DNA of 64,000 nt from an uncultured Clostridium sp. (lineage in GTDB: Bacteria; Bacillota; Clostridia; TANB77; CAG-508), in the NCBI GenBank assembly GCA_900553225.1, contig USCV01000001.1, forward strand, positions 21,662-85,661. Reading direction: 5' to 3'. Position 1 is the stretch's first letter; each line of letters begins with the position of its first letter. This document shows, in pieces, positions 18,347 to 27,585 of the stretch. The notes beneath the pieces were generated by a model that saw only the letters and a list, made by a program, of their open reading frames with translations, had not been told where the DNA came from and ran no database searches. Both the position numbers and the translations under genes were made by a program.

Positions 18347-19447
18347 ATGAGTATAAATATAGAAAGACTTGACAGATTAAATAAACTAGTAAGTTTATCT
18401 TTTAGAAGAAAACATTCAATTGTATTAAATCCAGAAGAAAAGATTAATGATAAAGACGAACTTAATGAGGATATAATATATGATGAGGCAAGTTGGAAAA
18501 TAACAAATGAACTTCAAGAATATATTGATAAGTTATCTGAAGATGATAAATTAAGTGTAGAAGATAAAATTTTATTAACTTATGAAAAATTATGTAAGGA
18601 TTATGTATATGATGACAATTTAATATCTTATATAAAAAAGATTGATGATGATGTATTTAGTTTACCAGATTGGTATGGAAGAGATGTTGATCAAGAATGG
18701 GAAAAAAATAGAGAGCAACATAATAGAAGGATCTGTTTTGAGCTATCTAGATATTTAGCAAAAGCATTGACAGAATTATTAAAAGACAATAACGATTATA
18801 ATATTTGTATTTTCTGGAATAAAAATCTTACACATTACTTTGTTGGATTAACTTGCAATGATTATAGTTTGGTTTTAGATTTAGATGACTTTTTTAACAT
18901 AAAAGATCTTACAAGAATAAAAGCAGACTTAACTGCCGAAGGAATAGTAATTTTAGAAGATTATGAAAATAAATTTAAAAATGCACTTGATAAATTTAAT
19001 GAAGGCAGAAGTGAGTATGCTATAAAAAAAGTAGAAGATGAAATAAACAATGATAATACCAATTCAAACCATAATACAGAAAAGGATTCTGATAAAAAAG
19101 AAGAAAATGAAGACATTGTGTTTTTTAAGAAAGCAATAGAAGTATTAACAAAAAAATATGATATTGATTCACAAGGCATATATGAATATATGAAAGAAAT
19201 AGTTGATATTAAACTAGGACCAGATGGAAGAGAAAAAATATGGAAAAAAATAGATGGAAATACTAAGGAATCAACTAGGTATATAAGATGTTTAGTTTTG
19301 AATATAGATAATGAAAAGTATGTTATTGATGTTGATGAAAAGATAGTACGACCATTTGATGAGAAAGAATTAACAGAGAAAAGGGCACGTTTCGTGCCAT
19401 ATAAAGAACTTTCTCGTGGTGGTTTTGACTATTATGATGGTACATAA
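18347..19447 (+). CDS. Unknown protein with a transglutaminase-like C/H/D pattern (paralogue 2)
   Basis: A 366-residue paralogue of the preceding gene. It keeps the WYGRDVD segment, RRICFELSRYLAKALTELL with the Cys, LTHYFVGL with the His, VLDLDDFFNIKDLTR with the Asp, and a C-terminal domain starting DSQGIYEYM. It differs by an Asn/Asp/Lys-rich linker near residues 225-255. It also ends in an aromatic, glycine-rich tail (GGFDYYDG), like its neighbour. Tandem duplication is likely. Function is unknown; an effector, a peptidase or a protein-modifying enzyme are all possible. Confidence 0.7.
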   Translation: MSINIERLDRLNKLVSLSFRRKHSIVLNPEEKINDKDELNEDIIYDEASWKITNELQEYIDKLSEDDKLSVEDKILLTYEKLCKDYVYDDNLISYIKKIDDDVFSLPDWYGRDVDQEWEKNREQHNRRICFELSRYLAKALTELLKDNNDYNICIFWNKNLTHYFVGLTCNDYSLVLDLDDFFNIKDLTRIKADLTAEGIVILEDYENKFKNALDKFNEGRSEYAIKKVEDEINNDNTNSNHNTEKDSDKKEENEDIVFFKKAIEVLTKKYDIDSQGIYEYMKEIVDIKLGPDGREKIWKKIDGNTKESTRYIRCLVLNIDNEKYVIDVDEKIVRPFDEKELTEKRARFVPYKELSRGGFDYYDGT

Positions 19448-19460
19448 CAAATTTTAATAT

Positions 19461-19534
19461 CAGTAGGGATGGTTACGTTTGACGAAAAAAAATAGAAAAT
19501 AATTAGCAAGTGTCAAACAAAGCCATCCCTATTG
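19461..19534. repeat. Long interrupted inverted repeat upstream of murI
   Basis: Arms of 12 bases (CAGTAGGGATGG at 19461-19472 against CCATCCCTATTG at 19523-19534, one G-U) enclose a second 7-base pair of arms (GTTTGAC / GTCAAAC). There is no T-run after it, so it is not an ordinary terminator. It may still end the upstream transcript, or be a small RNA or a protein-binding site. Confidence 0.55.
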
Positions 19535-19575
19535 ACAATAATTGACATAATAATAAAGGAAGTAGAAGAAGATAG

Positions 19576-20371
19576 ATGAAGGAAGAAATAATAGAAAATA
19601 AAAATTCATATGAAAAAATAGATTTAACTAGAAAAATTGGAGTATTTGATTCTGGAATTGGTGGAGTTACAGTTCTAAGAGAGTTAATTAAGATTCTTCC
19701 AAAAGAAAATTATATTTATTATAGTGATTCAAAGAATAATCCATATGGAGATAAAACTCAAGAAGAGATAATAAATATATGTGACGAAATTGTACAATTT
19801 TTTATAAGAAAAAATTGCAAAGCAATTGTAATTGCATGTAATACTGCAACTGCTAATGCGGTTTCGTATTTAAGAAACAAATACAATAACATTCCATTTG
19901 TTGCAATTGAACCGGCATATAAAATGGTATATGATTATGCTTATAATGAAGAAACTCTAGTTATGGCAACAAAAGGAACAATCGAAAGTGAAAAGTTTAA
20001 TTTACTTTATGAAAAATACAATAATCACAAAACAAAATTGTTACCTTGTGTGGGACTAGCTGATGTGATAGAAGAGGGAGACCCAAAAAAGCAAAAGAAA
20101 GTATTAGAAAAAATATTAAAACCATATAAAGGAAAAGTTAAAAATGTAGTTCTTCGGTTGTACACATTATCCATTAATAGAACAAGAAATTGCAGAAACT
20201 TTAGGAGGAAATATAAAGTTTTTTAATGGAGCGCCAAGACTTGCAAAACACTTATATGAAATTTTGCAGGAAAATGATTTGATAGATGAAAATGAAGGAA
20301 AGATAGAATTTTATGATTCAAACCATTCAGAAAAAAAGAAAGAAAGATTTTTTAATAATGTTCTATCTTAA
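19576..20371 (+). CDS. murI: Glutamate racemase, read through a +1 shift at CGG
   Basis: MurI makes D-glutamate for peptidoglycan. The first part has GVFDSGIGGVTVLREL with the N-terminal Asp/Ser site, YYSDSKNNPYGDK and ACNTATANA with the first catalytic cysteine. At 20155 an in-phase CGG after VVL breaks the frame. Skipping the C gives VVLGCTHYPLIEQEI, which holds the second catalytic cysteine in the invariant LGCTHYP motif, and then NGAPRLAKHLYEIL. The joined protein has 264 residues, the normal length. Without the shift half the active site is missing, yet the gene is presumably essential. Confidence 0.92.
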
Positions 20372-20412
20372 AAAAAGAAGAAGGATAATGCTAAAAAATA
20401 TTTGTAAAAATA

Positions 20413-20455
20413 GAAACTCAATATAAAAGATTAACTTTATATATGAGTTTCTTAT
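20413..20455. terminator. Bidirectional terminator between murI and the minus-strand pair
   Basis: Arms GAAACTCA and TGAGTTTC with extra AT pairs, lying between convergent genes, with A- and T-rich flanks on both sides. Confidence 0.6.
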
Positions 20456-20481
20456 TTATGCAAAATATTGTTTATAATTCA

Positions 20482-20772
20482 TTAGAGTTCAAAGGTTGAA
20501 TATATATCTAATAATCTATCTAATTCATAACTTTCAGTCTCCTGATTCATTGAAAGATCATAAAACTCAATTGCATCAGTTTTCATATCATACTCTAAGT
20601 ATTCTATACATTTATTTTTCAGGTCTTTCAAATCTGTATATGAAAAGTCTTTATCATATTTTTTTACATGTTCAATAAGTAATGATTTTATTTCTTGGTG
20701 CAATATATAAATGCAGTAAGAATAGTCCCCCTGGTTTAGCCTTTTTTTAAACTCATTTTTATTAAAGCTCAA
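20482..20772 (-). CDS. Small unknown protein downstream of the 639-aa gene
   Basis: About 96 residues if translated from the TTG at 20772, which has GGAGGTG at the right distance; an ATG at 20787 would add five residues but lacks a site of its own. It overlaps the end of the larger upstream gene by 11 bases and is thus probably co-translated. It is charged and helical, with HQEIKSLLIEHVKK and IEYLEYDMKTDAIEFYDL, faintly HEPN-like. I do not recognise the family. It may be the partner of the large protein. Confidence 0.6.
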   Translation of the reverse strand: MSFNKNEFKKRLNQGDYSYCIYILHQEIKSLLIEHVKKYDKDFSYTDLKDLKNKCIEYLEYDMKTDAIEFYDLSMNQETESYELDRLLDIYSTFEL

Positions 20773-22682
20773 TATCGTCACCTCCATTAGGATATTCTTG
20801 CATTTCTTTTTTATTAGAATCAATACAAGTAGAAAATGATTTTTTAATCTCACTTGGTATTTTCACATATTCATTATCTTTTTTTATATAAACTTGTAAT
20901 GGCTTACCTGGTTCATATTCACCTAAATTTACATATGTTCTTATAAAGCTCTTTTTCTTACGTCCTTTATCATCAATTATAGTAGACTTAAACTTTTCTG
21001 GTACTTTAGATGAATCTCTAAGCCAATTAAGATGTAAAATGAAGTCTTTATTTAAACCATTAGGATTTGCAGCAACGGCTTTCTTTAACACTTTTTCTTG
21101 TTCTTTTGTAAAAGGCAAGATTTGTTGCGCTGAAATAATTTCTCCATTAGGAAATGTAAAGTCTGATTTACCTTCGTAGATAGGAATATATTCGTTTCCA
21201 TTTTGCAGTGAAACCAAAAAGTCTTTTAAAACATTAAGCTTTATATGCTCTCTTACTGGAAATGTAAGCTTAGTATCTAATCCAAGGCAAACAAAATTTG
21301 GGTTCAACATTATTTGTGTTCCATCATCTAAAACTGAATCAGGAATTATACCGGCATTTATAATATCAGAACTATTATCCAAATTAGAAATAAGTGAATT
21401 TAATATTTCATCTTTCATGTTATAAATATTAATCACAGGACTAATTAGTTCTGCATATAATATTGCATTATTCTCTATAGTATTATTGGACTTAGATAAC
21501 AATTGCGTAAAGAATTTTTGGTAATCTGTAGAATACAAAGATTTTAATTGTTTAGCTAGTGGAACATAAGAATAAGTTATATAATTTTTGTTTTCATCAG
21601 TAGTATATGTATTCTTAGGTAGTGTGCCTTTGTAATAAGCTTCTTGACGATCATTAATAAATCGTTGAGAATGTCTTCGTAACATCATACATTTAATTAG
21701 AGTTGTCTCAAGCGCATCTTTATTAATGTCGCTAATATCAAATGTATTATCTAATATTTTAGGCAATACACCTAAAGTTTTAATAGCAAATATACCATTG
21801 GCGTAGCTATCTAATTCTTTAGCATATCTATTTATCCAAAATGAATTTAAAATCATTAAATCATGAACTGACATATTACGAAGAATTTGCGGACTTGTAA
21901 TATCTATATTCTTTTTACCAGAGATAAACTCTTTGAAATCCATCCTTTCAAAGTTTAGAGACTCAAGTTCAGTATATTTTTGAAATAGATTTAATGATGA
22001 TATTTGCTTTGCAATTGAAGAAATTGAATCTGCAAGTATATTTTTAAGATTTTCAGCTAAAAGCTTTTCATCTTGTGGTAAAAACTTTTTTGCACCAAAA
22101 AGATAAAAATTAGCTAATTGCATTGAGAATTCTCTATCATGTTTAGATGAAACATGTTTATTTATATAAGTTTGTATTCTTTTTATTTTTTCCTCTTTTT
22201 TAAGTTCAGGGTTTTCTAAGATACTTTTTAATGTTAAATCATTCATCACAAATTTTTCACATTGCGTATATACCTCTTCTTCAAAAGCCTTTGTCATAGA
22301 TTGAGTGTAAAAAGTTAAATAATCTCTAAAATTGTTTTTTGATGGCATATTCATTTTAAGTGCATCAACTTTTATTTTCCCACTTTTTAATCCGATCATG
22401 TATTTCATCAAAAACTTTTGGATTTGACTTTAAATACTGACAAGAAATGTAAAGCATATAGTAATCAAATGCAAAGGAAGATTTAAAAGCAGTTTTACCC
22501 AAATCTAAATAATCTTCTCTAAGCAAATCTTCAAATTCTTCTAGTGTTAAGTCGGGGTTTTGACTTTGCATACCTTTTAGATATGGTTGTAGTGTATATA
22601 TAATATACTTTTTTAAGTTTGATACATCATCTTTTGATATATATTTTTTTGCCTTTTTATAATCCTTCTCAAAAGCAGTCAT
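20762..22682 (-). CDS. Large unknown protein, read through a +1 shift at CGG
   Basis: Two overlapping minus-strand frames (22682-22365 and 22411-20762) join into one 639-residue protein. The first ends EIHD and meets an in-phase CGG whose C is at 22394; skipping it gives DGLKSGKIKVDALKMN in the second frame, which lacks a ribosome site of its own at 22411. No signal peptide, membrane helix or known catalytic motif is seen. The N-terminal about 100 residues are helical; the C-terminal part has a beta-rich look (VNLGEYEPGKPLQVYIK). I do not recognise the family. The ATG at 22682 has GGAGGAAA upstream. A small gene follows with overlap. Confidence 0.75.
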
Positions 22683-22938
22683 AAATTTTCCTCCAATATA
22701 TAAAACTAAACATTATTATACCATATATAAAAGAAAATTACAATTTTTTGAAGAAGTAAACATAAAATGAAGCAAATACTTTTTTTATTGGAATAAATAG
22801 TCATCAAATTACTAAAAAAGCAATAAGTAAATCTTATACACAAATTTTAGCAATTACTACTTGAATATATGTGCATGTGTATATATAATAAGATCGATAA
22901 TAAATATATATATTATTTTTAATATAGGAGGATAAAGT

Positions 22939-25662
22939 TTGAAAAGGTTAGTTTTAATAGATGGAAACAGTATTATGAATAGAGCGTTTTATGGAATTAT
23001 GGGAAGCAAAATGCTAACTACAAAAGATGGTAAATATACAAATGCCGTATATGGATTTTTGGCAATAATGTTTAAAGTAATAGATGATTTAAATCCAGAC
23101 TATATGGCGGTTGCATTTGATTTAAAAGCGCCTACTGCAAGACATAAAATGTATGAAGGCTATAAGGCAACAAGAAAAGGTATGCCAGATGAACTTGCAC
23201 AGCAAATGCCAATAGTAAAGGAAATTCTAAGAGCAATGAATATTGATATAATAGAAAAAGAAGGATATGAGGCAGATGATGTACTTGGAACCTTATCAAA
23301 GTTTGGAGAAAAAAATGGATTAGAAGTTACAATTCTTTCAGGAGATAGAGATACTTTTCAGCTTGCAACAGATAAAGTTACAATACGTATTCCAAGAACA
23401 AAGATGGGTAAAACAGAAACAGAAGATTTTAATAGAGAAAAAATAATTGAAACTTATGGATTAGAACCAAAACAATTAATTGAAGTAAAAGGACTTCAAG
23501 GCGATACATCTGATAATATTCCGGGGGTGCCGGGAATAGGAGAAAAAACTGCATTAAGTTTGGTGAAGAAGTTTGGAAGTATTGATAATTTATATAATAA
23601 ATTAGAAGCGGGAGAATCAGAGTTAAAAGGCAAACAAAAAGAAAATTTAGAAAACAATAAAGAGCTTGCCATATTATCAAGAACACTTGGAACAATTAAT
23701 CTAGAAGTCCCATTTAGTGATACTCTAGAAGATTTACAAGTAGAGGAATGGAATAAACAAGAGGTTTTAAAAATTTTTAAGGAATTAAATTTTAACCGCT
23801 ATATTGATAGATTTAATCTTCAAGACCAAAATATACAAACAAAAAAAATAGAAGACCTATTTAACATAGAAGAGATGACTTTAAATGAGGAAGAAAAAGT
23901 AGAGAAACTAATAAATGAAGTAAAAAGAAGTAAAAAGTTAGTTTTTTTTATAGATAAAAAAGCAAGTGATAAACCAGAAAAGATAATAAAAAAAGAAATA
24001 AAATCAATTAGTGTATATACTGGTGGAAAAAGCGTCTTCTTTATTGCAATTCAAGATTCAAGGAAATTTACTTTGAAATTTAAAGAAATCTTTGAAGATG
24101 AAAAAATTGCAAAGTATGGATTTGAATTAAGCCAAGATTATGTAATGCTAAGAGAACTAGGCATTAATATGAAAAATTTAATTTATGATGCCAAAATTGC
24201 AGCATATGTTATAAATCCAACAGTGAAGTATAATCTATCTGATATTATTGCTCAATATCTTGAAATAGATGTTAATGAATTTTTATCTGAAGATAAAGAA
24301 AATGTACAAAATCAAATTAACTTGTTCGATGAATTACAAAAATCAAATGAAGAAAATAAAAACCAGTTAGAGTATGCATTATATGCATATTGTATATATA
24401 GTTTGGAAGCAAAAACAAAAGAGAAATTAATTGAAATAGGAAGTCTAGATTTATTTAAAAATATTGAAATGCCACTTGTAGAAGTACTAGCAGAAATGCA
24501 GTTTAATGGTATGCATGTTGAAAAAGATGAATTAAAGGAATTTGGAGATAAACTAAAAATTGATTTAGATAAACTCACAAATGAAATTTATGAGCTATGT
24601 GGAGAAAAATTTAATATTAATTCAACACAACAATTAGGCGTAATATTATTTGAAAAATTAAAGTTACCAGTGTATAAGAAAACAAAAAAAGGATATTCAA
24701 CAGATGTAGATATTTTAGAAAAGTTAAAAGGTCAGCATCCTGTAATTGAAAAAATATTGGAATATAGAAGTCTAATGAAGTTAAACTCTACCTATGTAGA
24801 AGGATTATTACCATATATTAATGAAAAAACCAAAAGAATTCATTCATATTTTCATCAAACGGTAACTGCAACAGGAAGAATTAGCAGTACAGAACCAAAC
24901 CTTCAAAATATTCCAACTAGAATTGAACTTGGAAAGAAACTAAGAAAAGTCTTTAAACCAGAAGAAGGGAATATATTTGTAGATGCGGACTATTCACAAA
25001 TAGAATTAAGAGTACTTGCACATATTTCAAAAGATGAGCATATGATTACTGCATTTAATGAAAACCAAGATATTCATAAACAAGCAGCATCAAAGGTTCT
25101 TGGCATTCCCATTGAGGAAGTAACAAAAGAACAAAGAAGTTCTGCTAAAGCTGTAAATTTCGGTATTGTATATGGAATTAGTGATTTCGGATTAGCACAG
25201 CAATTAGGAATTAGTAATAAACAAGCAAAACAATATATAGAGCAGTATCTTGAAAAATATAGTGGAATAAAGAAATTTATGGATGAAATTGTTGAAAAAG
25301 CAAAGGAACAAGGATATGTTGAAACTTTATTTCATAGAAGAAGATATATTCCAGAGCTAAGTTCAAACAATTACATGGTAAGGCAGTTTGGAGCAAGAGC
25401 TGCAATGAATACTCCAATCCAAGGTACGGCAGCAGACATTATGAAAATAGCTATGATTAATGTATATAATGAATTAAAAAAAGAGAAGCTTAATGCTAAA
25501 ATAATTCTTCAGGTGCATGATGAATTAATCATAGAATGTCGAAAAGAGGAGAAAGAAAAAGTAAAAAAAATATTGAAAAATTGTATGGAAAATGCTATAA
25601 CTTTGGTAGTGCCGTTAAAAGTAGATATTTCAGAGGCAGACAATTGGTATGAAGCCAAATAA
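22939..25662 (+). CDS. polA: DNA polymerase I
   Basis: A 907-residue PolA. Residues 1-290 are the 5'-3' exonuclease (LIDGNSIMNRAFYG, GYEADDVLGT, GDTSDNIPGVPGIGEKTA). Residues about 310-490 are the 3'-5' exonuclease fold, but the DxE metal site is replaced (FFIDKKA), so proofreading is probably absent, as in many Firmicutes PolA. The polymerase domain has VDADYSQIELRVLAH (motif A), the O-helix RSSAKAVNFGIVYG and QVHDELI (motif C). It starts with TTG at 22939 behind AGGAGG. It heads a run with a lytic transglycosylase and galE. Confidence 0.96.
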   Translation: MKRLVLIDGNSIMNRAFYGIMGSKMLTTKDGKYTNAVYGFLAIMFKVIDDLNPDYMAVAFDLKAPTARHKMYEGYKATRKGMPDELAQQMPIVKEILRAMNIDIIEKEGYEADDVLGTLSKFGEKNGLEVTILSGDRDTFQLATDKVTIRIPRTKMGKTETEDFNREKIIETYGLEPKQLIEVKGLQGDTSDNIPGVPGIGEKTALSLVKKFGSIDNLYNKLEAGESELKGKQKENLENNKELAILSRTLGTINLEVPFSDTLEDLQVEEWNKQEVLKIFKELNFNRYIDRFNLQDQNIQTKKIEDLFNIEEMTLNEEEKVEKLINEVKRSKKLVFFIDKKASDKPEKIIKKEIKSISVYTGGKSVFFIAIQDSRKFTLKFKEIFEDEKIAKYGFELSQDYVMLRELGINMKNLIYDAKIAAYVINPTVKYNLSDIIAQYLEIDVNEFLSEDKENVQNQINLFDELQKSNEENKNQLEYALYAYCIYSLEAKTKEKLIEIGSLDLFKNIEMPLVEVLAEMQFNGMHVEKDELKEFGDKLKIDLDKLTNEIYELCGEKFNINSTQQLGVILFEKLKLPVYKKTKKGYSTDVDILEKLKGQHPVIEKILEYRSLMKLNSTYVEGLLPYINEKTKRIHSYFHQTVTATGRISSTEPNLQNIPTRIELGKKLRKVFKPEEGNIFVDADYSQIELRVLAHISKDEHMITAFNENQDIHKQAASKVLGIPIEEVTKEQRSSAKAVNFGIVYGISDFGLAQQLGISNKQAKQYIEQYLEKYSGIKKFMDEIVEKAKEQGYVETLFHRRRYIPELSSNNYMVRQFGARAAMNTPIQGTAADIMKIAMINVYNELKKEKLNAKIILQVHDELIIECRKEEKEKVKKILKNCMENAITLVVPLKVDISEADNWYEAK

Positions 25663-25702
25663 TAATTAAACCGAAGATAACATTATAAGGAGAGAATGTG
25701 CA

Positions 25703-26272
25703 TTGTCTAAGCTAATAAAAAAGCTTTTTATAATTATTCTAGTAATTGTTATAGCAATTGGAATAATTCATAAGCTAAACATAAAAAATTATATTATGAA
25801 AAATATGTATCCAAAAGAATATTCAGAATATGTATACAAATATTCTGAAGAAAATAATATTGATCCATTATTAACATTTGCTATTATAAAAGCAGAAAGT
25901 AACTTTAACCCAGAAGCAACATCAAACAGTAATGCAATAGGGCTTATGCAGGTATTAGAAACAACAGCTAAAGAAGTAATGCAAAATAAAACAGAGGAAA
26001 ATTTTTCAAAAGAAATATTATTTAATGCAGAAGATAATATAAAAATAGGAACAACATATTTTGCTTATTTACTGGACAAATATAACGGGAATATAGCACT
26101 TGCACTTACAGCATATAATGCGGGAATAGGTAAAGTAGATAACTGGATAGAAAATGGAATTATAAAAGAAGATGGCTCAGATATAGAAAATATTCCATAC
26201 AAAGAAACAAATAATTATGTTAGAAAAATATTAAGAGATTATAAAATATATAAAAAAATATATATAAATTAA
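25703..26272 (+). CDS. Membrane-anchored lytic transglycosylase (SLT domain)
   Basis: A 189-residue protein with one N-terminal membrane helix (residues about 5-25) and a Slt70-like lysozyme fold. The catalytic glutamate is in IKAESNFNP, followed by AIGLMQVLETTA and LTAYNAGIGKVDNW. It would cleave peptidoglycan outside the membrane. The TTG at 25703 is chosen because AAGGAGAG lies eight bases before it. It lies 40 bases after polA and 16 before galE. Confidence 0.92.
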   Translation: MSKLIKKLFIIILVIVIAIGIIHKLNIKNYIMKNMYPKEYSEYVYKYSEENNIDPLLTFAIIKAESNFNPEATSNSNAIGLMQVLETTAKEVMQNKTEENFSKEILFNAEDNIKIGTTYFAYLLDKYNGNIALALTAYNAGIGKVDNWIENGIIKEDGSDIENIPYKETNNYVRKILRDYKIYKKIYIN

Positions 26273-26288
26273 AATAGGAGGTAAGAAT

Positions 26289-27287
26289 ATGTCAGTATTA
26301 GTTACAGGAGGAGCAGGGTATATAGGAAGTCATACATGTGTTGAATTATTAGAAGCGGGAGAAAAAATTATTATTGTGGATAATTTTTCAAACAGTAAAC
26401 CAGAAACACTTGAAAAAATTAAAGAGATTACAGGAAAGGATTTTAAATTTTACAAAGTAGATATATTAGATGAAGAAGGATTAAAAAATATATTTAAAGA
26501 AAATCCAGATATTGAATCTGTTATACATTTTGCAGGATTAAAAGCAGTAGGAGAATCTGTTGCAAAACCAATAGAATATTATCATAACAATATAACAGGA
26601 ACACTTGTATTATTAGATGTTATGAAGAAATTTGGATGCAAAAAAATTGTATTTAGTTCTTCAGCAACAGTATATGGAAATCCAAAAACAGTTCCAATAA
26701 AAGAGGATTTTCCATTATTTACAACAAATCCATATGGAAGTACAAAATTAATGATTGAACAAATATTAAATGATGTATATATATCAGACAATGAATGGAG
26801 CATTATTTTATTAAGATACTTTAATCCAATTGGAGCACATAAAAGTGGCAAAATTGGAGAAAATCCAAATGGAATACCTAATAACTTAATGCCATATATT
26901 AATCAAGTTGCTATAGGAAAATTAGACCATTTAAATGTATTTGGTAATGATTATCCAACAAAAGATGGAACCGGAGTAAGAGATTATATACATGTTGTTG
27001 ATTTATCAATGGGACACTTAAAAGCTTTAGAAAAGGCAAGAAAGGGTACTGGGGTAGAAGTATATAATTTAGGAACAGGTAAGGGATATTCTGTATTAGA
27101 AATTGTAAAAGCATTTGAAGATGCAACAGGAGTAAAAATTAAATATGAAATAACAGCAAGAAGACCAGGAGATATACCAACATGTTTTGCTGACCCAACA
27201 AAAGCAAAAGAAGAGCTTGGCTGGGAAGCTACAAGAGATATTAAAGAAATGTGCGAAGACTCTTGGAGATTTACAAAAAATGTGTAA
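26289..27287 (+). CDS. galE: UDP-glucose 4-epimerase
   Basis: A 332-residue short-chain dehydrogenase-type epimerase interconverting UDP-glucose and UDP-galactose. Motifs: VTGGAGYIGSHT for NAD, IHFAGLKAVGES, SSSATVYG with the catalytic Ser, YGSTK with Tyr and Lys, LRYFNPIGAH, and RPGDIPTCFADP near the C-terminus. AGGAGG precedes the ATG. A terminator follows. Confidence 0.95.
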   Translation: MSVLVTGGAGYIGSHTCVELLEAGEKIIIVDNFSNSKPETLEKIKEITGKDFKFYKVDILDEEGLKNIFKENPDIESVIHFAGLKAVGESVAKPIEYYHNNITGTLVLLDVMKKFGCKKIVFSSSATVYGNPKTVPIKEDFPLFTTNPYGSTKLMIEQILNDVYISDNEWSIILLRYFNPIGAHKSGKIGENPNGIPNNLMPYINQVAIGKLDHLNVFGNDYPTKDGTGVRDYIHVVDLSMGHLKALEKARKGTGVEVYNLGTGKGYSVLEIVKAFEDATGVKIKYEITARRPGDIPTCFADPTKAKEELGWEATRDIKEMCEDSWRFTKNV

Positions 27288-27319
27288 ATACAATATAAAA
27301 TAAAAGTAATAAATATAGT

Positions 27320-27360
27320 AAACCTAAGAATATAAAATAATATATTTTTAGGTTTTTTTT
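27320..27360 (+). terminator. Terminator after galE
   Basis: Arms AAACCTAA and TTAGGTTT with AT-rich inner pairs, followed by a run of more than eight T. The remaining sequence to 27585 contains a likely ppdK promoter (TTGAAA at 27515 and an AT-rich -10 near 27536) and no gene. Confidence 0.8.
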
Positions 27361-27585
27361 TAAGCAAAAATAAAGAGCCATTTTAAAAAAGAATAATAAA
27401 CATAATGAATTGACACCGAAGGAAATTATTTTCTTGTTATGTTAAGTACTACGACAATGTCCAAAAGCAATTAGATATCTTAATGCAAAATTACACAATT
27501 TTTTCCAAATTCTATTGAAAAATAAAAATTTATGTTATAATAAAAGCAAATTTACCAAAGAATAATACTAAGGAGGAAATACAAA

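Noticed and set aside
22683..22938. Riboswitch or RNA gene upstream of polA
   Set aside because: The region is AT-rich with alternating TA runs and no conserved RNA motif that I can recognise.
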